Shown: positions 17,753 through 26,500 of the stretch, one piece after another
How the letters are laid out: every line of letters begins with the position of its first letter
Position numbering within the stretch: the stretch's first letter is position 1
NCBI RefSeq assembly: GCF_003634455.1
Contig: NZ_RBLC01000001.1
Location: 186,001-250,000 of the forward strand
Source: Flavobacterium endophyticum
Lineage (GTDB): Bacteria; Bacteroidota; Bacteroidia; Flavobacteriales; Flavobacteriaceae
Length of the DNA: 64,000 bases
Direction of reading: 5' to 3'
The notes under the pieces: model-generated
Told to the model about the DNA's origin: nothing
Databases searched by the model: none
The model's input: only the letters and a program-made list of their open reading frames with translations
Translations under genes and position numbers: made by a program

Positions 17753-18235
17753 TTAGTCGTCTATTCTGTCGCTTCCTGTGATAACTTCTTCATTAATCAG
17801 CGCGCCGGCATACAATAGCGAATCGCCTTTCATAAGTTTATACCCTTTGGTAGTCTGTAGTTTCCAGTCATCCTTCACATAAGGTTTTCCTTCTGATTCT
17901 CTTACGAGCATCAAAGGCAATTTTTCGTTAGGTATAAAAAGTTCGGCTCGGTCGCCATTCTCTTCCAAGACAGCAAAAGCACTATAAACGGCATCGCCTT
18001 GCTTTATTTCTGTAGCAGGATTAAGGCGGATACCGACTTCAAACGGACGGATGCAATTCTTTTTCAGCTCAGACCAAGTATAGCCTGCCGAAGCAACACA
18101 GCCTTTATCATCCTTATCATTTCCGACCACAGTTCCCAAGCTGTCCTTCTGGATCGTCATATCAGATCCGTTGCTTAAATCCTTGCAAGAATAAGCAGAA
18201 ATGACAACAAGAGCCAGCAAAAATATTTTTTTCAT
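17753..18235 (-). CDS. Lipoprotein of unknown function
   Basis: This 160-residue protein has a lipoprotein signal (MKKIFLLALVVISAYSCKD, lipobox Cys17). The mature part includes GCVASAGYTWSELKKNCIRPFE with two cysteines that could form a disulfide, and a later LVRESEGKPYVKDDWKL segment. No family assignment was made. It is probably the last gene of a minus-strand set led by the MBL gene at 19561. Confidence 0.7.
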   Translation of the reverse strand: MKKIFLLALVVISAYSCKDLSNGSDMTIQKDSLGTVVGNDKDDKGCVASAGYTWSELKKNCIRPFEVGIRLNPATEIKQGDAVYSAFAVLEENGDRAELFIPNEKLPLMLVRESEGKPYVKDDWKLQTTKGYKLMKGDSLLYAGALINEEVITGSDRIDD

Positions 18236-18285
18236 AATCGATTGAGGGTTTAGGCTTGACAGTCTATAAAATTATAAAAAAACTT

Positions 18286-18783
18286 TTATTTAAGAGTCTT
18301 CGGATAAATAAAAGTATCCATCGTTTCATATTCTGTCGGCTTGCCCTCTTCTTTAAAATATTTGATCATGACTTCTCCCCAAGCGCCGCCAATGTTAAAA
18401 TCGGCTATAATCCAGCGGTTGTTCAAGATTTTTATTTTGTTAATGATTGCTTTGTTATCATTAATCTTATCATATTTTGTAAGCGGATTGCCTTCCGGCT
18501 TTTCATTCAAAGAACTGATTTCATCACGAATTTCTGCCGCCAGCTGGTTCACATCAAAGTTTTCAAAATATTCTATCGCATTGTCGTTATATTCCAACGA
18601 AAAATAATTGGCATCCATGACCTGATTGTTCAGCGCTGCTATAGAATCTTTTTTTGCTTTGGATTCTTTTTGGAAATTAGCAATCCTATCTTCTTCAAAT
18701 TTTGTCTTTTTAGTAAAATACATGTACGTGAAAATATTCAACAAGACGGATAATATGAAAAGATAAAGCAGTGGTTTTTTCAT
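18286..18783 (-). CDS. Membrane-anchored protein of unknown function
   Basis: This 165-residue protein has an N-terminal helix (PLLYLFILSVLLNIFTYMYF), likely an uncleaved anchor or signal. A Lys/Glu-rich segment that may form a short coiled coil (residues 24-50) and a compact C-terminal domain ending FIYPKTLK follow. No domain was recognised. It starts 13 bp after the MBL-fold gene, so the two are co-transcribed. Confidence 0.7.
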   Translation of the reverse strand: MKKPLLYLFILSVLLNIFTYMYFTKKTKFEEDRIANFQKESKAKKDSIAALNNQVMDANYFSLEYNDNAIEYFENFDVNQLAAEIRDEISSLNEKPEGNPLTKYDKINDNKAIINKIKILNNRWIIADFNIGGAWGEVMIKYFKEEGKPTEYETMDTFIYPKTLK

Positions 18784-18796
18784 AGTTTATTTCAAT

Positions 18797-19561
18797 TTAA
18801 ATAGTTATTTGCAGGTTGTCATACGCCAAAAACACATTCTCAGGAAGCTGTTTTTGTACTTCCTCATGGAATCCCATTCGGTGGCTGATGTGAGTCAGAT
18901 AGGCCTTTTCGGGCTGTAGTATTTTGATAAAATCTAACGCTTCCTCAAGATTAAAATGCGAATGGTGCGGTTCTTCTCTCAAGGCATTTACGACCAATAC
19001 TTTCAATCCTTTTAGCTTTTCAATTTCAGACTGTTCAATAGTCTTGACATCTGTCAGATAAGCAAAATCATCAATCCTATAGCCAAAAACCTGAAGTCCG
19101 CCATGCATGACGTTAATCGGAATTGCTATTTTATCTCCGATAGTAAAATTTTGTCCATTGACAACTTCTATCGGTTCTACAGAAGGAGCTCCGGGATACT
19201 TATCAACCGTTTCAAAAACATAATCAAACCTTCTCTTTAAAGACTCTAAAACGCGCTTGTGAAGATAGATAGGAATATTGCCTTGCCTGAAGTTGAACGG
19301 CCTAATATCATCCAGTCCAGCAGTATGGTCTGAATGTTCATGCGTGAACAAGATTCCGTCTATTTTTGGACATTCGGAAACCAGCATCTGCTGCCTAAAA
19401 TCAGGGCCGCAATCAATGACAAAAGAGTGATTTTCCCAAGAAATCCAAACCGAAACGCGAAGGCGTTTGTCTCTTGGATCATTGCTTTTACATACAGGAT
19501 GACTGCTTCCGATTACTGGAATGCCTTGCGAAGTTCCTGTACCTAAAAAATATACTTTCAA
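18797..19561 (-). CDS. MBL-fold metallohydrolase, PhnP-like
   Basis: This 254-residue protein begins with the PhnP/RNase Z-like opening KVYFLGTGTSQGIP. It carries the metal motif HEHSDHTAGLDD and later His/Asp ligands (MHGG, YLTD, LTHISHRMG). PhnP is a cyclic-phosphate phosphodiesterase, but no phn genes are present, so the substrate is uncertain. The initiation codon appears to be TTG: the family-typical N-terminus begins exactly there, and an in-frame stop lies three codons upstream. A TATTTTTG element at 19579-19586 precedes it. Confidence 0.85.
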   Translation of the reverse strand: MKVYFLGTGTSQGIPVIGSSHPVCKSNDPRDKRLRVSVWISWENHSFVIDCGPDFRQQMLVSECPKIDGILFTHEHSDHTAGLDDIRPFNFRQGNIPIYLHKRVLESLKRRFDYVFETVDKYPGAPSVEPIEVVNGQNFTIGDKIAIPINVMHGGLQVFGYRIDDFAYLTDVKTIEQSEIEKLKGLKVLVVNALREEPHHSHFNLEEALDFIKILQPEKAYLTHISHRMGFHEEVQKQLPENVFLAYDNLQITI

Positions 19562-19578
19562 TTGACGTTAATTTTTTA

Positions 19579-19586
19579 CAAAAATA
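19579..19586 (-). promoter_or_regulatory. -7 promoter element of the PhnP-like gene
   Basis: Minus strand TATTTTTG, 17 nt upstream of the TTG start. It diverges from the promoter at 19621. Confidence 0.55.
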
Positions 19587-19620
19587 GGATTAATTCCCTT
19601 TAATAAAAGCCCTATTTTGT

Positions 19621-19628
19621 TAACTTTG
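19621..19628 (+). promoter_or_regulatory. -7 promoter element of the 19647 gene
   Basis: TAACTTTG followed by CA matches TAnnTTTG. It overlaps the possible upstream start region, fixing the ATG at 19647 as the start. Confidence 0.65.
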
Positions 19629-19646
19629 CAAAGTATTATCACTATT

Positions 19647-21119
19647 ATGAGAAACGACGAGAACGAAATCAAACTTAAAGGAGATAAGGTCATCGAGCAA
19701 ATTCCTTCTATAAAGGATAAAGCCCTCCGTATTAACTTGAACGAAAATATTTATGGCACTTTTGCAGAGATTGGTGCCGGACAAGAAACCGTAAGACATT
19801 TCTTCAGAACTGGCGGTTCTTCTGGAACTATAGCAAAAGCTATGTCTGCTTATGATAAAGATTTTAGCGACGCTATTTATGGTGCTGAAACCGACGGAAG
19901 ATATGTCACCGAAGCTAGACTTAAAAAAATGCTTTCGCACGAAGTCAAGCTTGTTGAACAGCGTTTGAAAAGAGACAAGCATCCGAGCAAGATGTTTTTT
20001 AGCTATGCTAATACAGTAGCCACTATCGACTTTGCGAAACAATTCAAAGGCCACGGCTGGGTTGGAATCAAATACCAGATCGAGCCAGACGAAGATTATA
20101 ACGAAATCGTACTGCACATCCGCTTTAAAGAAACTGACGCAAGATTACAGCAAGAAACACTTGGTATTCTTGGTGTTAATTTGATTTATGGTGCTTTTTA
20201 TAAATACAACGACCCGAAAAAACTGTTGCGTTATTTGTATGACCATTTGGACAAAGACCAATTGGAAATCGATACGATAAACTTTTCAGGGCCTCGTTTT
20301 GCTGATGTAGACAACCGTTTGATGAGCCTTCAATTGGTCAAAAACGGAATGACAGATGCCGTGATGTTTGATCCGGAAGGAAAGAATGTTTTGCCGGCCG
20401 CGATATTGTACAAGAAAAACATCTTGGCATTAAGAGGAAGCTTTCGACCTGTTACGCGAGTCAACATGGACATGTATGAGAAGTCGCTAAAAATGTTTCT
20501 TGAAGAAAATAAAGTAGAAAAGGAAAATACGCTGGTTGTTTTTGAAATTACGCTTTCCAATCTTCGTTCCGATGGAGAAATTGACGAAAGAGATTTCATG
20601 GACAGAGCAGAGTTACTTTGTTCGTTAGGACAGACCGTAATGATTTCCAACTTCCAAGAATATTATAAAGTTGTTGAATATTTCTCTAACTATACCAAAG
20701 CGAGAATGGGACTCGCCATGGGTGTCAACAACTTGGTAGACGTTTTTGATGAGAAATATTACCGTCACTTGAGCGGAGGTATTTTGGAAGCTTTCGGTAA
20801 ATTATTCTACCGCGATTTAAAAGTTTTCTTATATCCGATGAAAGATGAAGACGGAGTAGTAATCAACTCAGAAAATCTGAAAGTTCATCCGCGTATGAAG
20901 GAATTGTACAAATTCTTCAAATTCAACGGAAAAGTGGTCGATATCACAGATTTTGATGAACATGACTTAGAAATTTTCTCAAGAGAAGTACTAAAAATGA
21001 TCAGCAAAGGAAAACCAGGTTGGGAAAGCATGTTGCCGCAAGGTATTGCCGAATTGATCAAAAGAGACAATCTTTTCGGATATGACCCGAAGAAACTCAT
21101 GGAAGAAAGCACGAATTAA
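19647..21119 (+). CDS. Conserved cytosolic protein of unknown function (relatives often mislabelled TonB-dependent receptor)
   Basis: The protein is about 490 residues from the ATG at 19647 (MRNDENEIKLKGDKV). It has no signal peptide, no transmembrane helices and no beta-barrel pattern, and it is rich in charged residues. Conserved-looking stretches are ENIYGTFAEIGAGQETVRHFF, GHGWVGIKYQ and NFSGPRFADVDNRLM. Homologues in flavobacteria are, to my recollection, often named TonB-dependent receptor or nicotinate-nucleotide adenylyltransferase. The sequence supports neither. It is monocistronic with a TAnnTTTG promoter and a terminator at 21138-21178. Confidence 0.7.
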   Translation: MRNDENEIKLKGDKVIEQIPSIKDKALRINLNENIYGTFAEIGAGQETVRHFFRTGGSSGTIAKAMSAYDKDFSDAIYGAETDGRYVTEARLKKMLSHEVKLVEQRLKRDKHPSKMFFSYANTVATIDFAKQFKGHGWVGIKYQIEPDEDYNEIVLHIRFKETDARLQQETLGILGVNLIYGAFYKYNDPKKLLRYLYDHLDKDQLEIDTINFSGPRFADVDNRLMSLQLVKNGMTDAVMFDPEGKNVLPAAILYKKNILALRGSFRPVTRVNMDMYEKSLKMFLEENKVEKENTLVVFEITLSNLRSDGEIDERDFMDRAELLCSLGQTVMISNFQEYYKVVEYFSNYTKARMGLAMGVNNLVDVFDEKYYRHLSGGILEAFGKLFYRDLKVFLYPMKDEDGVVINSENLKVHPRMKELYKFFKFNGKVVDITDFDEHDLEIFSREVLKMISKGKPGWESMLPQGIAELIKRDNLFGYDPKKLMEESTN

Positions 21120-21137
21120 GATTCAGTAATAAAAATA

Positions 21138-21178
21138 AAAAAGCAGTATTCAGATAAAAGTGAATACTGCTTTTTTTA
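21138..21178. terminator. Bidirectional rho-independent terminator
   Basis: AGCAGTATTCA/TGAATACTGCT stem with A-run on the left and T-run on the right. Confidence 0.85.
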
Positions 21179-21192
21179 TGAATTCGTATAAA

Positions 21193-21645
21193 TTACTTTA
21201 AGATCTGATTGGCATGTGCCTTGGTTTTCACATCCGAAATCACTTCATCGATAATGCCTTCTTCATTAATCACAAAAGTCGTCCTGTGGATACCGTCATA
21301 CGTTCTTCCCATAAATTTCTTAGGTCCCCAGACTCCAAATGCCTGGATGACTTCTTTATCTTCGTCTGCTAGCAACGGGAACGGAAACTTAAACTTATCC
21401 TTGAATTTTCCTTGTGCTTTTTGCGAATCGGCACTGACGCCAAGAAGTTCATAATTATTAGCTTTAAAACGCTCGAAATTATCGCGCAAATCACAAGCTT
21501 CGGCAGTACAGCCTGGCGTATTGGCCTTTGGGTAAAAGAAAACTACTAATTTCTTTCCTTTATAATCTTCTAATTGGCGGAATTTTCCGTCTTGATCAAA
21601 GCCAGAAAAATCCGGTGCCTTGTCGCCTGCTTTTAATGTTGTCAT
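21193..21645 (-). CDS. bcp: Thioredoxin-dependent thiol peroxidase (Bcp/PrxQ)
   Basis: This 150-residue peroxiredoxin has peroxidatic Cys46 in the motif NTPGCTAEAC and a second Cys51 five residues later, the atypical two-cysteine PrxQ/Bcp arrangement. FFYPKANTPGC and FGVWGPKKFMG are family hallmarks. It detoxifies hydroperoxides in the cytosol using thioredoxin. It is divergent from nth. Confidence 0.95.
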   Translation of the reverse strand: MTTLKAGDKAPDFSGFDQDGKFRQLEDYKGKKLVVFFYPKANTPGCTAEACDLRDNFERFKANNYELLGVSADSQKAQGKFKDKFKFPFPLLADEDKEVIQAFGVWGPKKFMGRTYDGIHRTTFVINEEGIIDEVISDVKTKAHANQILK

Positions 21646-21727
21646 ATTTTTGGTATTGGGTTTTTAGAGAATCAGTCAAGGAAAACAAATATTTATCCTA
21701 ATTTTACAAGTATAAAAATAGCTAAAA

Positions 21728-22378
21728 ATGACCAAAAAAGAACGTGCAACATTTGTTATTAATACGTTAAAACAACTATATCCAACCGTCCCTGTTCCTT
21801 TAGACCATAAAGATGCCTATACGCTACTGATAGCTGTGCTGCTTTCTGCCCAATGTACAGATGTAAGAGTCAATCAAATCACGCCTATCCTATTTGCAAA
21901 GGCCGATAACCCTTACGATATGATAAAAATGTCAGTCGAAGAAATCCAAGATATTATACGTCCGTGCGGTCTATCGCCTATGAAATCGAAAGGAATTTAC
22001 GGACTATCACACATACTTATCGATAAGTATAATGGCGAAGTTCCGCAAAACTTTGAAGCGTTGGAGTCGCTTCCGGCTGTAGGCCATAAGACCGCAAGCG
22101 TAGTCATGTCGCAAGCTTTCGGAGTCCCTGCTTTTCCGGTAGACACGCACATCCATAGATTGATGTATCGCTGGGGATTGTCAAGCGGAAAAAATGTGGT
22201 AGAAACCGAAAAAGATGCCAAAGCGATTTTCCCTAAAGAATTATGGAACGACCTGCATCTTCAGATTATCTGGTACGGAAGAGAATATTCGCCAGCAAGA
22301 GGCTGGAATCTCGAAAAAGATATCATCACCCGTACTATCGGAAGTAAAAAAATATTGGCCGAGCTGACCAAAAAGTAA
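21728..22378 (+). CDS. nth: Endonuclease III-type DNA glycosylase without the iron-sulfur cysteines
   Basis: This 216-residue protein shows the helix-hairpin-helix motif LPAVGHKTASVV with catalytic Lys121 and the catalytic Asp139 in FPVDTHIHRL. It should remove oxidised pyrimidines and cleave abasic sites. The C-terminal region, where E. coli Nth binds [4Fe-4S] through four cysteines (C-x6-C-x2-C-x5-C), reads GREYSPARGWNLEKDIITRT and contains no cysteine. The cluster is therefore absent. The overall length is normal. Confidence 0.9.
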   Translation: MTKKERATFVINTLKQLYPTVPVPLDHKDAYTLLIAVLLSAQCTDVRVNQITPILFAKADNPYDMIKMSVEEIQDIIRPCGLSPMKSKGIYGLSHILIDKYNGEVPQNFEALESLPAVGHKTASVVMSQAFGVPAFPVDTHIHRLMYRWGLSSGKNVVETEKDAKAIFPKELWNDLHLQIIWYGREYSPARGWNLEKDIITRTIGSKKILAELTKK

Positions 22379-22414
22379 AAAAAATATCCCGATAAAAAAT
22401 TATCGGGATATTTT
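22379..22414. terminator. Bidirectional rho-independent terminator
   Basis: ATATCCCGATA/TATCGGGATAT stem, serving nth (+) and the small gene at 22416-22559 (-). Confidence 0.85.
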
Positions 22415-22415
22415 C

Positions 22416-22559
22416 TCAGTTAGCAATTGACTCAAATTTTAGCCCTTTTACTTTAATATAGCTCAAGGCTTTAGAGTAATTTAATAAAAACGATATTGTT
22501 TCTTTCTTAGGCTGCATTGGTTGTGTTGCTAATGATTTTTTAGAGTAGATTTTTGCCAT
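22416..22559 (-). CDS. 47-residue small protein downstream of the sigma factor gene
   Basis: The reading frame starts at the ATG at 22559 (MAKIYSKKSLATQP) and ends in GLKFESIAN before a TGA at 22416, just ahead of the terminator hairpin. It is basic and soluble, with a central stretch KKETISFLLNYSKALSYIKV that could form one amphipathic helix. It starts 53 bp after the stop of the ECF sigma gene on the same strand and shares its terminator, so co-transcription is likely. It may be a regulator of the sigma factor or simply an unannotated cytosolic protein. No family was recognised with certainty. Confidence 0.6.
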   Translation of the reverse strand: MAKIYSKKSLATQPMQPKKETISFLLNYSKALSYIKVKGLKFESIAN

Positions 22560-22612
22560 ATATTTATTTTATAGGTTCTTTCTACTACAACGCAACAATT
22601 ATACGAATATTG

Positions 22613-23197
22613 TTAATTAGTCAAGATAATTTGATGCTTGTCGATAACTTTTCTCAAGTTCATCAGAGCATAACGCATCCTTCCTAATGCCGTATTGATG
22701 CTAACGCCCGTCAACTCTGAGATTTCTTTAAAACTAAGGTCTTGATAGATTCTCATCAACAGTACTTCTTTCTGATCGTCTGGAAGTTCTTCGATTAGTT
22801 TTCTCAAATCATTTTCTACTTGTGCCGTAATCATTTTGCTCTCGATATTCGGGCAGCTGTCAGACATAATCGAAAATATAGAAAAATCTTCCGTCTCTCT
22901 AAACATTGGCATTTTTTTATTTCTTCTGAAATGATCTACGATAAGATTATGAGCAATCCTCATTACCCATGGAAGAAATTTTCCTTCTTCATTATAAGAT
23001 CCTGATTTTAAGGTGCGGATTACTTTAATGAATGTATCTTGAAAAATATCATCAGTAATATCTCTGTCAGAAACCTTGGAATAGATAAATCCATAGATTT
23101 TTGACTGGTGTCTTTCGATAAGTGAAGCAAGGGCGATTTCTTCACCTGCTACATATCTCTTTACCAACAAAGCGTCTGGGGTTTGAACATTTGCCAT
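22613..23197 (-). CDS. ECF-type RNA polymerase sigma factor
   Basis: The protein is about 194 residues from the ATG at 23197 (MANVQTPDALLVKRYV). Region 2 is visible in ERHQSKIYGFIYSKV and DIFQDTFIKVIRTL. Region 4 is visible in LPDDQKEVLLMRIYQDLSFKEISELTGVSINTALGRMRYAL, the -35-recognition helix-turn-helix. An in-frame extension to 23269 is possible, but it adds a hydrophobic stretch unlike the family. No anti-sigma gene is adjacent, unlike the second ECF factor at 59477. A 47-residue gene follows on the same strand. Confidence 0.9.
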   Translation of the reverse strand: MANVQTPDALLVKRYVAGEEIALASLIERHQSKIYGFIYSKVSDRDITDDIFQDTFIKVIRTLKSGSYNEEGKFLPWVMRIAHNLIVDHFRRNKKMPMFRETEDFSIFSIMSDSCPNIESKMITAQVENDLRKLIEELPDDQKEVLLMRIYQDLSFKEISELTGVSINTALGRMRYALMNLRKVIDKHQIILTN

Positions 23198-23487
23198 AGT
23201 ATTACCTTTTAGTTTTTGGTTGTAAACGAAAAATAGAATTTCTAAAAAGTAATTTTTTGTAATAGGCAAGTGTTAAATTAAGATTAATTATGAACCAAAT
23301 GTAGTATTATTTTTTTTATAGTACAAAACAAAATATTGATTTTTAACATAAATCGTACAATAAAATAAATTTTAACAATGATTATCCATTAAAACATAGC
23401 AATTTTCGACACAATTATCACTCCTTTAACATTGAAATACACACATATTTCTCAATTTTAAACCATCAACAGCTTCCTTAAATTAAT

Positions 23488-23495
23488 TATCTTTG
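23488..23495 (+). promoter_or_regulatory. -7 promoter element of uvrA
   Basis: TATCTTTG followed by CA. It overlaps an upstream in-frame start at 23493, so uvrA must begin at 23514. Confidence 0.65.
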
Positions 23496-23513
23496 CATCT
23501 CTCAAAATTTGCT

Positions 23514-26300
23514 ATGATTACTGATATCACAAAAATAGAACCAAAGACAAATATTATCATCAAAGGCGCTCAAATTCACAATCTTAAGAATTTAGATGTC
23601 GTCATTCCTAGAAACAAACTCGTAGTAATTACGGGGCTTTCAGGCTCTGGAAAATCGAGTCTTGCTTTTGATACCTTGTACGCCGAAGGACAACGAAGAT
23701 ATGTCGAAAGCTTATCGTCGTATGCAAGGCAATTCCTTGGGCGTTTAGATAAACCGAAAGTAGATTATATCAAAGGAATTGCTCCTGCGATTGCCATCGA
23801 ACAGAAGGTCAACACCACAAATGCGCGTTCGACTGTAGGTACTTCTACTGAAATATACGATTACCTGAAGCTTCTTTTTGCCAGAATCGGAAAGACCTTT
23901 TCTCCTATATCCGGACAAGAAGTCAAGAAAGATACTATTACAGATGTCATCAATGACGTAAAATCGTTTGAATTGGAAAGCAAATGGCTGCTCCTCGCTC
24001 CTATCCATCTTGAAGAAGGACGTGCGCTTGAAGACAAGCTGAAAGTGCTTTTGCAGCAAGGTTTCGCCCGTATCCTGATCAATAACGAAATGGTGCGTCT
24101 CGATGAAATCGACGGCCATACTTTAGACAACAAGGATATTCTTTTGATTATCGACAGGATTGTTGTTAAAGATGAAGAAGAATTCTATAATCGTCTTGCC
24201 GATGCTATACAGACTGCTTTTTACGAAGGGAAAGGCATTTGTTATCTGCAAGAATTAAATACCGAAAAACGTTTTACCTACAGCAATAATTTTGAACTAG
24301 ACGGCATTCAATTTTTCGAACCAAACGTACACCTTTTTAGCTTCAACAATCCCTATGGTGCTTGTCCGACATGCCAAGGCTACGGAAATATAATCGGGAT
24401 TGACGAAGAGCTAGTTATTCCAAACACGGCCTTGTCAATTTTCGAAAATGCTATTTATCCATGGCGCGGCGAAAGCATGAGCTGGTACCGAGACGAACTG
24501 GTCAAGAACGGCTATAAGTTTGATTTTCCGATACACAAGCCCTACTACCAGCTTACAGAAGAACAGAAGGCGTTGGTTTGGAAAGGCAACAAAGATTTCG
24601 TGGGATTGAATGAATTCTTCAAAGAACTCGAAGTCAAAAATTATAAGATACAAAACCGCGTCATGTTATCCCGCTACCGTGGCAAGACCAAATGTCCGGA
24701 TTGTCGAGGAAAACGTCTTCGCGAAGAAGCAAATTACATCAAGATTGGCGGAAAGACGATTTCCGACTTGGTCGATTTGCCAATCAAAAGACTGGTTGTC
24801 TTTTTCAAGGAACTGGAATTATCCGAATACGACCTAAAAGTAGCCAAACGATTGCTTTTAGAAATCAATAACCGATTGGCCTTTTTGACAGAAGTTGGCT
24901 TGGATTATCTTACCTTAAACCGAAATTCTGCCACATTATCAGGCGGTGAATCACAACGAATCAATCTGGCCACTTCTTTGGGAAGCAGCCTTGTCGGTTC
25001 GATGTATATTCTGGATGAGCCTAGTATCGGACTCCATCCAAAAGACACCGAAAGATTAATAAAAGTATTGCTTTCGCTTCGCGATCTAGGGAATACGGTT
25101 ATTGTAGTCGAACATGACGAAGACATCATGAAAGCGGCCGATATGATTATTGACATCGGTCCAGAAGCTGGGACTTTTGGAGGTGAATTGGTCGCCCAAG
25201 GGACTTTTGACGAAATACTTCAATCGACATCGTTGACTGCGAAATACCTAAACGGGCAGGAAGAAATCAAAACGCCAAGAATCCGCAGAAAATATAAAAA
25301 CTTCATCGACATCAAAGGGGCTCGCGAAAACAACCTGCAAAATATAGACGTGCGCTTTCCACTAGAAGTGCTTACGGTAATTACAGGAGTTTCGGGAAGT
25401 GGAAAAAGTACGCTTGTCAAAAAGATCCTTTTCCCAGCCATGCAGAAAGCGTTGGAAGGCGTTGGAGAAAAAGCCGGACAGTTTACCGAAATGACCGGAA
25501 GCTATCAGCTTATTAAGCATATCGAATATATAGACCAGAATCCTATCGGAAGAAGCTCGCGCTCGAATCCGGTGACGTATATCAAAGCCTATGATGATAT
25601 CCGTGATTTATTTGCCAAGCAAAAACTGTCGCAGATACGAAATTATCAGCCGAAACACTTTTCCTTTAACGTAGATGGCGGACGCTGTGAAACCTGCAAA
25701 GGCGAAGGAACCATCAATGTAGAGATGGTTTTTATGGCCGATGTGCAATTGGTCTGCGATACCTGCAACGGAAAACGTTTCAAGAAAGAAATTCTGGAAG
25801 TTACGTACGAAGGAAAAAATATCGATGATATATTGACTTTGACCATAGACGATGCCGTAGCCTTTTTCAAGGAACAGAATCAGACAAAAATCATTCAGAA
25901 ATTACAACCGCTGCAAGATGTGGGATTAGGTTATGTACAGCTCGGGCAATCTTCTTCGACGCTTTCAGGCGGAGAAGCACAGCGAATCAAGCTAGCGACA
26001 TTCCTAGTCAAAGGTGCGACAAAAGACAAGGCGTTGTTTGTTTTTGATGAACCGACTACAGGCTTGCATTTCCACGACATCAAAAAGCTCTTGGCTTCAT
26101 TTGATGCGTTGATAGACAAAGGCCATTCGATCATTGTCATCGAGCACAATCTCGATTTGATAAAATGTGCCGACTATATTATTGATATCGGTCCTGAAGG
26201 AGGCGAAAATGGCGGACACCTAATTGCATCGGGCACTCCAGAAGAAATCGTACAGAATAAAAAATCGATTACGGGAAAATACCTCAAGGAAAAACTATAG
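23514..26300 (+). CDS. uvrA: Excinuclease ABC subunit A
   Basis: The protein is about 928 residues from the ATG at 23514 ([13 protein letters not shown]). It has two ABC ATPase modules: Walker [17 protein letters not shown] and [15 protein letters not shown], signatures [12 protein letters not shown] and [12 protein letters not shown], and Walker [13 protein letters not shown] and [12 protein letters not shown]. Three zinc-binding CxxC pairs are visible ([16 protein letters not shown] and CETCKGEG...CDTCNGKR). UvrA recognises bulky DNA lesions and loads UvrB in nucleotide excision repair. It is monocistronic with its own promoter. Confidence 0.97.
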   Translation: MITDITKIEPKTNIIIKGAQIHNLKNLDVVIPRNKLVVITGLSGSGKSSLAFDTLYAEGQRRYVESLSSYARQFLGRLDKPKVDYIKGIAPAIAIEQKVNTTNARSTVGTSTEIYDYLKLLFARIGKTFSPISGQEVKKDTITDVINDVKSFELESKWLLLAPIHLEEGRALEDKLKVLLQQGFARILINNEMVRLDEIDGHTLDNKDILLIIDRIVVKDEEEFYNRLADAIQTAFYEGKGICYLQELNTEKRFTYSNNFELDGIQFFEPNVHLFSFNNPYGACPTCQGYGNIIGIDEELVIPNTALSIFENAIYPWRGESMSWYRDELVKNGYKFDFPIHKPYYQLTEEQKALVWKGNKDFVGLNEFFKELEVKNYKIQNRVMLSRYRGKTKCPDCRGKRLREEANYIKIGGKTISDLVDLPIKRLVVFFKELELSEYDLKVAKRLLLEINNRLAFLTEVGLDYLTLNRNSATLSGGESQRINLATSLGSSLVGSMYILDEPSIGLHPKDTERLIKVLLSLRDLGNTVIVVEHDEDIMKAADMIIDIGPEAGTFGGELVAQGTFDEILQSTSLTAKYLNGQEEIKTPRIRRKYKNFIDIKGARENNLQNIDVRFPLEVLTVITGVSGSGKSTLVKKILFPAMQKALEGVGEKAGQFTEMTGSYQLIKHIEYIDQNPIGRSSRSNPVTYIKAYDDIRDLFAKQKLSQIRNYQPKHFSFNVDGGRCETCKGEGTINVEMVFMADVQLVCDTCNGKRFKKEILEVTYEGKNIDDILTLTIDDAVAFFKEQNQTKIIQKLQPLQDVGLGYVQLGQSSSTLSGGEAQRIKLATFLVKGATKDKALFVFDEPTTGLHFHDIKKLLASFDALIDKGHSIIVIEHNLDLIKCADYIIDIGPEGGENGGHLIASGTPEEIVQNKKSITGKYLKEKL

Positions 26301-26460
26301 CGCTGTTTAACACTAATTTATCACTTCAGGAAGCATGACATTTTAACTTTGGCATGGAACTTGAATATACTATGATATAAAAGTTAGTTGGTTAACTGAT
26401 AAAATATTTAAGAGTTTAATAATTTGGTTGATTATTAAAATTGGTTGGTTAGGTTTGTTA

Positions 26461-26500
26461 TAAATCCCGTTGTACTGCAAAGTAGGCGGGATTTATTATT
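26461..26500. terminator. Rho-independent terminator between uvrA and the flippase gene
   Basis: AAATCCCG/CGGGATTT stem with an inner TACT-GCAA-AGTA hairpin, followed by a T-rich tract. The 160 bp before it (26301-26460) is AT-rich with GGTTG(G)TTA-like near-repeats and no gene. Confidence 0.7.

Noticed and set aside
18256..18753. 165-codon plus-strand frame
   Set aside because: It overlaps the minus-strand 165-residue gene that shows an N-terminal membrane helix and operon spacing. The plus frame is Phe/Ile/Arg-rich without domains.
26301..26460. Possible small gene or mobile-element end after uvrA
   Set aside because: Only AT-rich near-repeats (GGTTGGTTA type) and no frame, terminal inverted repeats or target duplication were seen.
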